The notes under the pieces were generated by a model. The model ran no database searches and was not told the DNA's origin. It saw only the letters and a program-made list of their open reading frames with translations. 64,000 nt of DNA, from NCBI GenBank assembly GCA_900323505.1, contig OOIN01000036.1, forward strand, positions 310,001 through 374,000. The letters are read 5' to 3'. The position numbers were made by a program, and so were the translations under genes. This document shows, in pieces, positions 10,701 to 21,469 of this stretch. Positions within the stretch are counted from its first letter, which is position 1, and each line of letters opens with the position of its first letter. This DNA comes from Ustilago trichophora. Its lineage: Eukaryota > Basidiomycota > Ustilaginomycetes > Ustilaginales > Ustilaginaceae.

Positions 10701-12151
10701 CCACCGGTCCACGTGCTGACAGCCCTGCAGCAGCAACATCGCAGCAACCTGGTGAGGGCAGACGCAACTATCTCCCGCCACGCATCGCCATCGGTGTTTA
10801 CGGAGATGACGTTCGCGTACTCCCCATCTACACCGCCTCAGACATTGACCGAGCCAAATCGACCCTTGGTGGTAATCCTGCCATCTACAAGCTCCGCTCC
10901 ATGGTCGTTCAGATCTCAGCCGACAAAGAGCAACCCCACCTTTGTGCCATTGTTCGCGTTCCCGAGGCCGAATCCGCCGCCCTGCTTGGCGCCACTAACG
11001 TCGACGCCGCAGCAGCAGCGACCGCCACAACGACACCTCGTATGACCAACGCCACCCTCGGCACTGCAGCCCCAAGCTCGACCACCAAAAAGAGCGCCCG
11101 TTCCAGAGCGAGCCAACTCGGCCCCTGGTATCTCTTCAACGACTTCCTCGTCCGCAACATCTCTGAAAGTGAAGCTCTTGGATTCCAAAACTCTTGGAAG
11201 CTTCCCTCAGTTCTCATGTGGGAGAGAGAAGACCTCGAGCCGCTTTCCATCCTGGAACTTCGTCAAGGCTTGACCTCGATCGACCCTACGATCCTGTGTC
11301 GTGATTTCAACATTTCGCAGCATCGCGATCCCAAACGCATCCGACATAGCTTGTTGAACGAAGACGAGTTGCCGGGTGCCGGAACGTTGGTTGCGATCGA
11401 TGCCGAGTTTGTTGCGCTCAACCAGGAGGAGTTGGAGATTCGATCGGATGGTACACGATCTGTCATTCGTCCCACTCGGCTCTCTCTTGCCCGAGTTTCG
11501 GTAGTGAGGGGTCAGGGCGAGAGGGAAGGAGAGGCGTTTATCGACGATCACATCTATACTCAGGAAGAAGTTGTTGACTATCTGACCAAGTTCTCGGGTA
11601 TCTTGCCGGGTGATTTGGATCCTGCTACTTCCAAGCATACCGTTGTGCCTCTCAAGTCGGCCTACAAGAAGTTGCGCCTTCTCGTCGATCGGGGCTGTAT
11701 CTTCATCGGCCACGGCTTGAAGAAAGATTTCAGAATCATCAACATCTTCGTGCCCCCCTCACAGGTGATTGACACGGTAGATCTTTATCATTCCTCTAAC
11801 CATCCCCGAAGGTTGAGCCTACGTTTCCTATCCTGGTTCTTGCTCAAGATCGACATCCAATCGGGTGCAAGTGCCAACAACCAAATCACCGCCAAGGAGG
11901 AACGAGAATCGCAAGCTTCATCGGGCGGGAAAGAAGGCCGGCAAGCAGTGGAAAAGGTGGCGCAATCAGCAGCAGGTGCAGGAAGTACAGCTGTGGAAGG
12001 AGGCCACGATTCCATAGAGGACGCTTTGGCGGCGTTGAAACTGTTTAGACTGTACGAAGTGTTCAAGGGAAGCGATAGGTTGGAGGATGTTTTGGAGGAT
12101 ATTTACGAAGTGGGCAGGAGGCACAATTGGAAGCCGCCCAATGCTTCGTAA
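7772..12151 (+). CDS. PAN2: PAN2, catalytic subunit of the Pan2-Pan3 poly(A) nuclease
   Basis: One exon, 1459 aa. The N-terminal WD40 part (about residues 15-330) opens with the Pan2 block VTALTFDPYSELLWQGT. A Lys- and acid-rich linker follows, then the UCH-like domain from about residue 600 (YSGLETHIQNSYANSYLQAL). There the USP Cys-box cysteine is missing, as known for Pan2. The linker holds a CxxC pair (TVCIHCGR), Gly/Asn-rich stretches and a poly-Gln run near 940-950. The RNase T/DEDD exonuclease spans about 1207-1425: AIDAEFVAL, GHGLKKDF, IDTVDLYH and HDSIEDALAAL hold the acidic metal ligands. The enzyme trims poly(A) tails in the cytoplasm. Confidence 0.97.
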   Translation: MADWSEHAHYGNANGPMGLPPAVTALTFDPYSELLWQGTSFGTVSSLYSPQLSRYTSYAAHGVPTRPSPTKGILADERHIFSIGDNGIKCSQRRGLAKWTTLTQDMSTNAMNLVSMCASPLAASSDIVAAGLSQSAANTGEIDNDNDLIVAVNNSTGAVVRSVASEAPIVHVRKSGRYVCAGTVNGHVQLRDPRTLKVEHRLHAHPGGLVDVQADGHILYSVGWTVRQGHPVPEPLIKVHDLRTMRALVPIPFAAPGGPSLLAIHPKLSSTVIVSAPQGQFQIVDIATPGEGRFFYTNATSFTTSLAISPSADYIAFGEADGSVRLWSSSSDTSNLRFNTFASSALEFPDMAEPSPFVNWSTETPLSSIGMPHYNEKLMSFFDYEQYVSEASPLFNPPSKVDPAVLNNLKTVDYLGYASLPPHLRGKRNVVSGKGPGGIRASALHRPEDRKKIGIPLFRSEKEKEQSKKAAAAAAAGITPADKKKKKAERKRTEAGSDSVSTSTDSRFERKTASDSTASRGTTSTSKLGAKGDSPADDSGKSPKDGDNASAHEEDSDETTDDSDASDEEEGQEDVETAEAMLSKGQMPSYYRLKTIQYSRFGVEDFDFDFYNKTQYSGLETHIQNSYANSYLQALHYLPPFRETAKAHILQNCPRENCLLCEAGFLFRMLEDAKGANCQASNFLRAFGNSHKAASLGLMDREDGLTNISSGSGAGKNEIVYSQLVQTLNRFVLDCTANEAQAFPQGGASATGTAPARASTTGAPPGLGPPMSSNRGGNGGGAGRRMQPDPASPTSAMSAAESVPSAASSSIAKLFSLNTVTKTVCIHCGRESNRNHPLLSVDLIYPRRPMSNEPAPPSDFASVLRASLVREVQNRAPCRACQFTAMFRTRRVMPTTAELPRVLSVNAAIQAPEHLHYWLDENQNSNKGPPMGPGRQGGPMQQQQQQQQQPYSKMAYMGMHGPNNNNGNRRGGGPPLPTGPRADSPAAATSQQPGEGRRNYLPPRIAIGVYGDDVRVLPIYTASDIDRAKSTLGGNPAIYKLRSMVVQISADKEQPHLCAIVRVPEAESAALLGATNVDAAAAATATTTPRMTNATLGTAAPSSTTKKSARSRASQLGPWYLFNDFLVRNISESEALGFQNSWKLPSVLMWEREDLEPLSILELRQGLTSIDPTILCRDFNISQHRDPKRIRHSLLNEDELPGAGTLVAIDAEFVALNQEELEIRSDGTRSVIRPTRLSLARVSVVRGQGEREGEAFIDDHIYTQEEVVDYLTKFSGILPGDLDPATSKHTVVPLKSAYKKLRLLVDRGCIFIGHGLKKDFRIINIFVPPSQVIDTVDLYHSSNHPRRLSLRFLSWFLLKIDIQSGASANNQITAKEERESQASSGGKEGRQAVEKVAQSAAGAGSTAVEGGHDSIEDALAALKLFRLYEVFKGSDRLEDVLEDIYEVGRRHNWKPPNAS
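10592..10618 (+). repeat. CAA/CAG repeat (poly-Gln) in PAN2
   Basis: Run of CAA and CAG codons in the linker between the UCH-like and exonuclease domains. Mixed codons make it less prone to slippage than a pure CAG run. Confidence 0.85.
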
Positions 12152-15129
12152 GCTGCGTACGACAAGGTTGAGAAGTGTGATAGACAAAAGGTTTCAACAT
12201 GCAATGCAAATCAGGTTTTTTTTCATCGTCCATGTGCGGGCTGTGCTCTGTTCTACATGTCAGTACGAAGTGGTTCTATCGACTCTATTGGAGCTGCTCG
12301 TCTTCACGGCACAAGGGTCAGTCAAGCGTTAGACCCACAAGCTTGTCGATGCAAGACGATCCAATTTGAGGAAGCTTGACTCAACAGTCGAGCGTGTGAC
12401 CGATCATGAGGCGTAGGACAAGCAGCTAACACTGCACCGCACCGCACCGCTTCCAATGCCAAAATCTGGGTGTTGGCGACGTCAGCCATCAAGTACTACC
12501 TAAATCGACCAATCAAAAGGCGCGCATTTCAAATCCCCAACGTACCTTACCACGCGAAGAAGACGCATGAATGCTCTCTCTCTCTCTCCCCCTTCCTCTT
12601 ACTGCTGGCCCACCCGCAGACTCCTTGTTTTGTTGTTCCTTCTCCGCACGATCCGCCAATTGTTCGCAGGGCAAAAGCCAAAGCTTTTCGGCAGGGAATT
12701 TTCCAAGCAAGGAAAGGTAGGAGTTAGCCATGACGACTTTCCCGGTTTCGGATACAGAGTCAGGAGAGCGTTGTACGTACCGCCGGTCAAGGGCGGCGGC
12801 TGCTCGCCGTTGTCGGTCATGCAAATTGATTTTGTGGAATTTGATTTTTGTTTGGCGGAGTCCGGAACGGCTACTTTTTTTTTTTTGGTCCTACCATCAG
12901 AAGGTACGACTTGGTGTCGGCATCGATAGCGGTCTAGAAAGCAGGTTTGGTTGGTTCGTTGGCTGGTGAGTTAAAGGTTGCCGGTACTCGAGTTGCTGGC
13001 AATCTGACTGTCACATCCTCAAGATCAGTCTCACCTGGGATCGCGCGACATCGAAACAGAGGTCGTCGCCTGAGTCAGTGCAAGGGACTTTGCAGTAGGA
13101 CAGAGAGGGCGAGAAGCATTCAACAGGAAGGCGGGGGAAGGTGTAATCGGAAATGCGTCGCTTCTGATTGGTCCAAGGTGTTCAATCGAGTGAAGGTTTT
13201 GACAAGAGAACGTGCTTGTTGAGCCGATCGAGCTATGCTTTCTCTCCAGAAATTGTGGCTGGGTTGGCCGGGGGAGGTGCGGCCTTGTCATGCAAAACTG
13301 GATCTGGCTTGCGGTGAATACCCTCACAAGGAGAGGTCAGAAATATTGCACTTGGATCGAGTCACTGTTACGTTCTGTCTGCGCAATGATGGCTGCCAGA
13401 CCGTCGGCAGGAGAGAAAGAAAAAAGAAGGAACGGAAGAGTCACCAACAGGCACACCACCCTGTTGAGCTCTTTTTTCGGCAACCTCGCAGAATCGCTCA
13501 GCTTCAGTCGAGTGAGAGCTAGGCAAAGACCCAAATCCCGGCGCCCTCACAGGCGGGTTGAACGTGCGTCCAGTCGTTCTGTGCCAGGCGGGCCAACGAC
13601 AAGGAAGAGGATCCACTGTACTGTACGTAATAGGGCAACCAAAGCATCCTCCTCCACGGAGAGGGCATGAAAACGAATTTGCAATTGCTCTCAAAGTGCT
13701 TAGCCGCTTTTGACTCGGCTAGCCTTTTCTTCAACATCCTGAGGTCACCACAAATCATCTCCCGTCTGCAAATCTACACCTTTCCGCCCGCCTCTGCAAG
13801 CCACCAGTACGAAAGGATGATACGATGCGCAGCTTGCAGCCGGCGGCGGTGCAGCCTGAACCATCGGTAGAACGGCAGAGTGATATCGAGGAAACAAACA
13901 TAGTGTAGAGATAACTAATTGATGAAGTGGTTTCTGGGTCAAGGGCCGCACAACCGCGGTAATGCATCGGCAACTCCCCCATGTTGTGTGTGCACAAAGA
14001 CATCTTCCCTTGTCCTCCCTTGTTCCTCAATTCGGCTACCACTCCTCCCCAAGGGACATCAAGACCTCCTGCCGATGATAGGGTGACAAAGCAAAAGAAA
14101 AAGCACCTTCCGCCCGCCTCGACTGATACACTGGCTTCAATGCTTTGCCGCATTGCACCGCCTCTCTCCGTCTCCGCCCTTGCCGCACCAAGGCGTGTGG
14201 ATCTGCGGCCTGTTTTCTGGGTGCTCCCTTGCGACTACTTTGATTTTGGAGCGGGTATTTCTTGAGATTGAGAGGCATGCGTTGCTTGTGCGTTCATGCG
14301 AATCTTGAAACCCTCCCTCTTCAACAACATCACCATCACAGACATCCAAACACTAGCAAGGTCTTTGTTGACCCTCATCTTCATCATCACCACCATCATC
14401 ATCTCTTTCGACTTCGAGAAACTCGCACCCTTCATCCTCGAAACTATTCTCGCCCGCGTGATCAACGCCAGCATACCCCACATCTACCTAGATAGCGGCA
14501 GCCAAGCACGCACCAACAATAGCTCTACCGTGCCGCGTCGAAGCTCGATCCCAATATCTTGGGAGACTTATATAACAGCTCAAAGAACAGTTTCCCACGC
14601 TACATCGAGCAACGTGCGCATTCGTTCAAAGGTCACCAGACTTGCAACAGAGTTACAGTACAGCATCACTCGGCTCGCATTCCCGCGCGCCTTTTCATAA
14701 ACCTCATCTCATCTTCTTGCATCACCGCAGTGCAGCGTCGATAGAGTATTGTGCGTCGTTCGATTCCTGACACGCGGCGTCTTATTGGCTCCATCCCGAC
14801 TCGAGCACCACGCCAGAACAAGCTGCGACAAGCTTTGGCTCTCCGACAAGCTTTGTTTGCCAGCTGCTGCTGTGGTATAGTGTTGCTTCTGCGCCACTTT
14901 TATTTGCCACGCCAAAGTAGCTAAGCCTAAGTAGGGCCTAGGGGCGACCTTTGCCAACTACGACTTTTGGCCAACAACGGCATTGATAAGCCACTCCATT
15001 TTGCTCTCTCGCCCAAAGCCGCCACCATATTGGTTCGATGCTGAATGGGTACCCCATTCTTTCTGGCTTAGCCTGAGTTCTCTCGAGATATACACAAGTC
15101 GACGAAAGAGCATACAAAGAGTACACATC
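12152..15129. other. long gene-free region upstream of the Zn2Cys6 factor
   Basis: Nearly 3 kb with no supported gene. Seen in it: a CACCG triplication (12434-12450), a CT run (12574-12588), a T12 tract (12875-12886), ACTGTAC-type heptamers (13615-13628 and 14653-14663), a CATCAC-rich patch (14331-14404) and a TATATAA sequence near 14573. ORFs of up to 152 codons occur but show no family motif. It most likely holds the 5' regulatory region of the transcription factor gene. A non-coding RNA gene could be hidden here; no tRNA was found. Confidence 0.5.
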
Positions 15130-18008
15130 ATGCCGCCGATCTCTTCCGTCGGAAGCAGTAGGCGTAAGCTCGGACAGCCTACCGTCTGTCTCGAATGTTA
15201 TCTTCGTAAAGTCAAGGTAGGTTTCGAGGTGTCGTGTTTCGAAGATCGTCCACGATGATCCCAAACCCTACGGGGTGAGCTCCATCTTTCTAATATTGCC
15301 TTTCCTTCCTCTTCTATGCTTTTGTCAACAGTGCGATCGCCAAAGACCTTGTTCGACATGTGTTCGTAGAGGTACGGAACATCTATGCAAGACCTTTAAC
15401 ACGAGCGAGCTTGATCCTGAGAGTGAGTGACCTCATCTCCACCAGTGTTCCAAGCTCAACCTATGCATGCTGACTCTTTTCTTCTTCTGCAAATCGTCAC
15501 ATGTCGACAGCTCTGCAAAAGAAACAAGCCAGAAGATCCCTCGCCGAGATCAATGCCATCCTCGAAGCCTCTTCCCAGAACGACACTTCCGACCATGCCG
15601 ACGATCCAGACCCCCAACAGCCTTCCGACCCGCAGCATCAACCTCCCGAACATCCCATGATGGCATTCATCAATCTCATGCTCAAAGACTTGCAGGTTCA
15701 AGAAGATGCTCAGGCTGCTAGTAGTCATGCATCGCCCGACTCCGCTTCTCCTTCCACCACCTTCACCACCGGTATGGGGTCTCCGGCTCCTTCTCGTTCG
15801 GCCGTGTCTCGGTATCTGGAGAAGGGTTGTTTGACCAAGATCGGAGAATTTTGCGCGATCGTGCCGGACTGGTCGCAGTTGCAGGCTCTGCTGAGGCATT
15901 ATCTGTGGCATGTCGATTGGAAGTTCCTCATTACGGTTCAGGATCTGTTGGAGGTTCAGATGAAGGATCTGTGGGTGAGGGTGATTCTCCCTGCTCAGGC
16001 GTATGATGGCAGAAGAGACTCTGTTTCGGGCATCTCTTTGCAACCCGGTGATCTGTCCCGCCTGGCACTGCTGGCCAGTGTATTGGGAGAGACAGTGGAG
16101 ACAATGGCTCCCGAGACGATCTCCGAGACGCTACCCATCTCTCGTCCTGGAGTTTTCGCAGCTGGACCCGTCAAGATCGAATCCGACGCCAATCCACGAG
16201 TCAAAGCCTTGCTCCTGCTCACCTACCACGTCCCTGCGCTCATCGAAGAATGTGTCCGCCTCGACGAGATGTCCATCGAGCTTGTCCAAGCGAATCTCTC
16301 CGCCTTCTCCCTGTGGTCTAATCAAGGCCTCCACGGCACGGGCACCAACGAGTTCCCCCGCTGGAACGTCACCATTCGCGCCGCCAAAGGATGCAATCTC
16401 TTCGAAGACCCCGGAAGCAACACCTCTTTTTCGCAAGTCGAACTGGACCATCGTCGACGCCTCGCCTGGCTGGTATACGGGTACGACCACGCTTTTGCTG
16501 TAGGAGCCAACACAAAGCCCCTCATCGTCGAGTCGCAGTTCAGCGTCGACCAACCAAGCGATGCCGCTCCCTGGTCTGCCACCGGTGCACCGCCAGATGC
16601 CTGCCTGGCAAAACTCGAAGTGGAAGGAGGCAGAATCGCCCAACTTGTCTCCTCCACCCTCTGCTACGGCCCACCTCTACACCGCAAAGCGATGGAAACA
16701 GATAGCAAAATCCTCTCGACGCTATCCCAAATCCACCCATCCTACAACTACGATTCACCGGATCTGACCCTCGACCCGCTTGACCCCTTCCGCGCACGCC
16801 GCCGTTGTTGGCTAGCGCTCACAACCGCATGGCAACGCGGATCTCTCCATCGACAATTTTTCTTCCCCAACGGCCGCATCACCAACGGTGAGCTCGCCAC
16901 CTCGCGTCACATTGCCACCGACAGTGCCCTACGATCCATCATCGCCGTGCGCGATCTGCGCAAGATGCAAAATCGCTTCTCGGACCACATGGCTTCCGCC
17001 TGGTGGTTCCAATACTACACCGAACCGTGCATGACGCTCGCCACTGCCGCCTTACTTTTGATACGAAGCAAAGGTTCAGGTGTCCCCGGTCTATCCAACG
17101 AACCACTGTGCTGGCCTACGATGATGCATTTCACGCGCACCATCGACGATTGCATTCAGGACCTGGAAAGCTCAACCCGCGATAGGGAGGCGTGTTTGCC
17201 AAGTCTGCTCAAGTTCGCAGAAGGATGTGCGAAATTGATCAAGCAGTTGAGAAGTGCAGTGCAGACGAGCTTCGATGCGTTTGTACAGAGCCAACCGGAG
17301 CTGGCGAGTCTGAAGAGCTTGACGATCGACGAAAGTGTCATTCCGCTGTTGCATCCGAGGTCGAGACAGAAGAGTCCGGCAGAGAGCAGTAGCAATAGCG
17401 GCAGTAGTGCTGCCAGTGGCAATCATGCGACGAAACGTTCGGCTGATGCGTCTTCAACTGGTAGACGCACTAGCTCTGCCAATGCTACAGGTGGCACACG
17501 CAGTAGAAAGAGTACAAGTGGTGGTAGTAGAGGAGGAGGAGGCGGATCTCCAAGCAAGGCGATGGCGGCAACGGCGATGTTTGGAGACTCTCTTTCGGTT
17601 TCCCCGCGTACATCTATCACTCCTACCACTACCACTGTCCCTCCAACGACATCATTCGCCCAATACCAACCCCAATACCAAAACCCAGTATCTACATCCA
17701 CATCCTCCTCCTCGCCAGCCGAAACAGACCTACCCCCAGGCACCCTCTCTCTGTCCTTCACATCCCAACAACATCCTCAACCTTTCGCAGCCGCACCACA
17801 CTTCGGCGTTCCGACCACATTCTCCCTGCAGCAGCAAAATCACCTCCTGTCACCGGCAGAACCATTCGCTCTACGCCAGTTCTATTCCTCCTCCGAGGCG
17901 GAGGTAGAAGGTCAGGGGTCAACGAGAAGTGGTGCAGCGGCGGATTGGATCGCCGAAGTGCACCAATTGGGGCTGGTATTGGGTGCTGATCAACAGCAAC
18001 AGCAATAG
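15130..18008 (+). CDS. Zn(II)2Cys6 fungal transcription factor
   Basis: Three exons: 15130-15216, 15332-15422 and 15511-18008, giving 891 aa. The spliced N-terminus forms a complete binuclear zinc cluster, C-x2-C-x6-C-x5-C-x2-C-x8-C (VCLECYLRKVK, then CDRQRPCSTC and RRGTEHLC). The first intron (115 nt) splits it right before the third Cys. The second intron (88 nt) is followed by LQKKQARRSLAEINAIL, a likely linker/dimerisation helix. The middle part has the helical, Trp- and Arg-rich look of the fungal-specific regulator domain (RARRRCWLALTTAW). The tail is low in complexity (Ser/Gly, Pro/Gln) and ends in Q5. DNA target and pathway cannot be read from sequence. The 3-kb upstream space suggests extensive regulation (inference). 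Confidence 0.88.
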
Positions 18009-18286
18009 CACCGTCATGAAAGCCGGAGTTGCTTTTCTCGCTCTCTTACCTTCATAATACACTTTACGCATCACCAATAATATAGACTTCGATTGCTTCA
18101 TGTGTTCATGTTTGCTATCATCCAACTGGCTTTGCTTGAAAGATCTTCGAACAAACCTCATTCAACTTGTCGAGCTCAGTCCAGATCCGCACAACACACA
18201 CTGTCCTTTGGTTTTTGACATGCAATTTTGTTCCGGCGTAAAATCAACACTGTACAGTGCAGTACAGACTGTATTGAGACGGACGC
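18009..18286. other. convergent 3' flanks with a perfect 12-bp palindrome
   Basis: 278 bases between the stops of the Zn2Cys6 gene and the DUF2419 gene. A perfect palindrome CACTGTACAGTG lies at 18248-18259, followed by a further GTACAG copy, about 28 nt past the DUF2419 stop. Confidence 0.6.
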
Positions 18287-19522
18287 TCAAAAATGAATAG
18301 AAGGGAACACTAATCTAGGCACCTTTCTCAACCCAACATCGTGCTTTGCTACCGCCCAGAGATATCCATCCAGATCTACCTCGTTCAAATCCTTCAGCCA
18401 TGCCAATGTTGCCTCTTCCTTTGCCAGCTGCTTAGCCCTTTCCACGACTACCCGGCCCAAGTTGAGCGTTGCCGCTCTAACCGCGTACGTCTCATCTGGG
18501 CTGAGTCTGGGTCCAGCAACGTTCTCTTCCAACGAATCTAGCTTTGAGCGCGGTAGATCCGCGTTGCAGTGCGCACTCTTCACCCAGTCAAATAGGGTTT
18601 CCATGCCTCGCTCGCGGGAAGCTGGGACGGAGAGGAAGTTGTACCATACGCACAGGGTGGGTAGGACGTTGTCGACGAACATGGGCAGAGTCTCGAAGGT
18701 ATTTGGAACACCGAATTCGGCTCTGTCGCCAAAACGAAGGTGTAGCGAGTGGAGGAGGAAGAAGATCCTTTTGAAGAGGTATACGTCTCCTTGTCCCGAG
18801 GATAGGGTGTGGGTGTCTCGAAATTCGGGGAAAGTCTCTGCGATTTGTCTGGCCAGATAGTCTGTCGCCGCTTCGTCATCTAGCTGTTTCGCCTTTGACT
18901 CTTCCAAAAGTTGCACCATATACGCTCCCAAACTAGAAAGGTTCTTCCCCATCAACGCCTTACCAACATTGTTGATCGTGCTTAGCATCAACTGAACACA
19001 GTCAAACATCTCTCCACCCCGAACACCCACCGTAACACCGGGTAGCTTGTCGTGCTCCTTTTCCTGGTGAATACTGACCCCGAGCAACTCTACCACTTTC
19101 GCTTCGGTCAACCCAGCCATCCCCTTTGCCGTCAGTGCCGATGACCCCACCATCCGATCCTCCCCACCGTCAGACCCGGAAATGTACAGCCCAATCATGA
19201 GTCGCAGCACATTTTGATAGGCTCCAATGCCTGTTGCCTTGTGGAAAGCTGTGCGGTAGCCAGAGAATGCATTGAGGAGGGCGAGGATGGAGAGGAAGTT
19301 GATCTCTGCTGTTGGGGTGGGGAAGCGGAGAGGGAAGGTGAGGCCGTGCTGGGTTTTAAGTTTCTCGAAAGTGGCCTGGTCGAGATTGCGAAGGAAGGAG
19401 TCGATGGAGGAGAGATTGGGGGTGAGACCGAGGGTCGTGGAAAGAGAAAGACATGATTCGCGGGTTGCCTTGATGTACTCGTCGGTTGGAGGGAGAGGGT
19501 TGGTGGTGGTTGAGGTGGACAT
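18287..19522 (-). CDS. QNG1: queuosine 5'-phosphate N-glycosylase-like protein (DUF2419 family)
   Basis: 411 aa from the Met at 19522. Features of the Q-salvage family: INFLSILALLNAFSGYR (counterpart of the 'LNFxFW..SGYW' block), ETFPEFRDT, YLFKRIFFLL, LPMFVDNVLPT with the conserved Asp, and the C-terminal VDLDGYLW...RKVP block. The family releases queuine from queuosine 5'-phosphate so it can be reinserted into tRNA anticodons. The frame is open to a second Met at 19669, which would add 49 basic residues. A TATAAA (19621-19626, minus strand) lies between the two Mets, which favours the inner start. Similarity to animal QNG1 is only moderate, so the exact substrate is inferred. Confidence 0.65.
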   Translation of the reverse strand: MSTSTTTNPLPPTDEYIKATRESCLSLSTTLGLTPNLSSIDSFLRNLDQATFEKLKTQHGLTFPLRFPTPTAEINFLSILALLNAFSGYRTAFHKATGIGAYQNVLRLMIGLYISGSDGGEDRMVGSSALTAKGMAGLTEAKVVELLGVSIHQEKEHDKLPGVTVGVRGGEMFDCVQLMLSTINNVGKALMGKNLSSLGAYMVQLLEESKAKQLDDEAATDYLARQIAETFPEFRDTHTLSSGQGDVYLFKRIFFLLHSLHLRFGDRAEFGVPNTFETLPMFVDNVLPTLCVWYNFLSVPASRERGMETLFDWVKSAHCNADLPRSKLDSLEENVAGPRLSPDETYAVRAATLNLGRVVVERAKQLAKEEATLAWLKDLNEVDLDGYLWAVAKHDVGLRKVPRLVFPSIHF

Positions 19523-20001
19523 GACTGGTGGGGATGCAGCAATGTGGGATATCCGTTGTCTGTTGATGTGGATTGCACGAGGTGTACGAGGTGTACGAGG
19601 TGAGGGTGATTTAGCTACCTTTATAGAGAACGTGTGACGTTTTGATTGTGAAGGGTGCTGAGTCGACAAAGGTGAGGGTCGAGTCAGAAGCCAGCTTCAG
19701 CGAGAACGTGTTGAGAAGGGTTCAGCGTGGGCGAGAAGAAGTCGAAAGAGTGTGGAGAAAGTGGGAGGCGCGGTGTTGGACTCAGCCGTCTTTTTTTCCG
19801 CTTAAATTGTTAGACCTGTCTCTCTATTTGTGCATTCCACCTTTCGTGCGATAAGAAGACCCTTCACAATCCTTCCTTCACTCTTATTGCAATTTTGGAC
19901 TTTGGCAGCTACTGCATCATCCCTAACGTTTTCACCTTTCCTCACCATCATCGTCAACAGCCTGTGACCCCCTTCTACACACTTTGCTCTTCAGTACAAC
20001 A
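19523..20001. promoter_or_regulatory. divergent promoter region, QNG1-like / mL59
   Basis: About 480 bases. On the minus strand TATAAA at 19621-19626 sits 99 nt before the chosen QNG1-like start. A GTACGAGGT triplication lies at about 19578-19602. Nothing distinct was seen on the mL59 side apart from pyrimidine-rich sequence before the ATG. Confidence 0.45.
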
Positions 20002-20783
20002 ATGGCATTCCGAACGACAGTCGCCCTACGAGGCGCCAACAAACATATCTCCGCCTACGGCACAGTCCTGGACCGCTTCATGGTCTCGAACACGGCCTCC
20101 CTCACCACCACCACCTCCTCCTCCTCCTCGGCCTCCTCCTCATCCCAAACAACGGCGGCAGCTTCGTTGTTCGAACCCACCAAATCCGCCACATCCGGAT
20201 GCTGGCATCCTCCCAAGTACTCGCTTCGACGTCAAGCCAAGCTTGTCCGTGAAGCTGCCTTGACCGGTCAACTCGCGCTCCTCCCCGATGGCCCCAAAAC
20301 CACCCGTATCACACAGCGTCTTCACCGCCTGCAGAAATCGCACGCCTTCGAACAGTCCGCCTCTCAGTACCAGTACATCCCCAAGCATCTCTCCGTTGAA
20401 GCAGCAAAGGGAACCAGACCCGAGAGATTGGGCCAGCGCACACTCAAGCCTACCCAGAGGGTCAGCAGCGAAGAGAAAGCAGCAGCGCTCAACGCGGCAA
20501 GGCTCCAGGTCAAGGATGTCGGACCTTACGCAGGCAGAGCGAAAGTGTTCAAGGGTAGCAGAGTGGACAAGGGTAAAGCCAAGAGGGAAGGGGATGTAAA
20601 GACCAAATTGGGCAGCATGAAGCAGACTGTCAGCGACTGGCATTCGGTAAGTTCCCTCCATCGAGACTTGTTACGATTGCAGCACAACGATAAAGTACTG
20701 ACGACGAGACTTTTGATGCGGTGGATGACCTACAGACACAAAACGAGGCGAAGAACAAGCTCAAGCCCGGCCTTCCTTTCTAA
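20002..20783 (+). CDS. mitochondrial large-subunit ribosomal protein mL59 (yeast MrpL25 type)
   Basis: Two exons, 20002-20646 and 20736-20783, with an 89-nt intron (GTAAGT ... CTACAG), giving 230 aa. The last exon adds TQNEAKNKLKPGLPF. The N-terminal 55 residues are Ser/Thr-rich with few acids and fit a mitochondrial presequence. The core carries PPKYSLRRQAKLVREA, the mL59 'YSLRRQADLVKLA' motif, and GPYAGRAKVFKGSRVDK, matching the family's 'GPYAGR..mFKGt' block. It would bind the mitochondrial large ribosomal subunit. Unspliced, the frame would add about 118 unrelated residues, so the splice is favoured. Confidence 0.75.
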
Positions 20784-21113
20784 GCCCTGCTACTTACAAT
20801 CTTGTTGTGATCCAAAACCGCCTGACTTTGTACTACATATTCACGACCACAGCCTCAGCTGTATCTTGCGATTCTTGCAGCTATCGGAATGGGTCTCTTT
20901 CGGCTGTGTGGTTCGAATGGTCGCTCTAGGAGGAGATGATGTGAAGAACCGGTTTTGTCGCATTCAATGTGTGAGATTGAACGCAAAGCACACTTTCGAC
21001 CGGCAGGAATTTTCCTCTCGAGACAGTTGAGATTCCTCACTCGTGATCGGCCCTGCCCGGAAAGGACAGACTGAGAAGAACCGGCCAGAAGAAAAATAAA
21101 GCAGCGGGAAAAG

Positions 21114-21146
<33 letters not shown>

Positions 21147-21469
21147 ACAATTTTGGAAGAAAGCGCTGAGCAACGCCGTTTGATCCGACAATTTCACCGC
21201 TCAGCTTTTTTACAAAACCATGTTCCGATAGGCTGCCGCTTTTCCTCCACACCTTTTCACCCCGATTTCAACTCTGACACCCGACAGCGACCCTTTGTTG
21301 GAGTTGACTCGATTCGAGCAAACATTCTTTCTTCTCACCACCAACTATCACTCGATCCTCTCCCCCCCCCCACACACACAGTTTAACTAGGGTCACTCAC
21401 CACTTGCACATATACGATACCGCATACTCTCTCCTCCACGACTGCTAGTCGCTACAAACCAAACAAAAG
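20784..21469. other. mL59 3' flank and TIM44 promoter with A30 tract
   Basis: About 690 bases between two plus-strand genes. It contains an uninterrupted A30 tract (21114-21143) about 330 nt before the TIM44 ATG and a C10 run joined to an AC repeat (21362-21380). No gene was recognised. Confidence 0.5.
21114..21143 (+). repeat. poly(A) tract, 30 nt
   Basis: Uninterrupted A30 upstream of TIM44. Together with the tracts at 7073 and 59268 it is one of three long A runs lying upstream of plus-strand genes in this window. Confidence 0.9.

Noticed and set aside
14296..14700. 134-codon plus-strand ORF with a hydrophobic first half, upstream of the Zn2Cys6 gene
   Set aside because: No recognisable motif, the hydrophobic part translates a CAT/ATC-rich patch, and a shadow ORF lies on the other strand. 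Not supported as a gene.
14740..14780. GTTCGATTCC at 14758-14767, resembling a tRNA B box
   Set aside because: No T-stem pairing around it and no acceptor stem or A box at the right distance.
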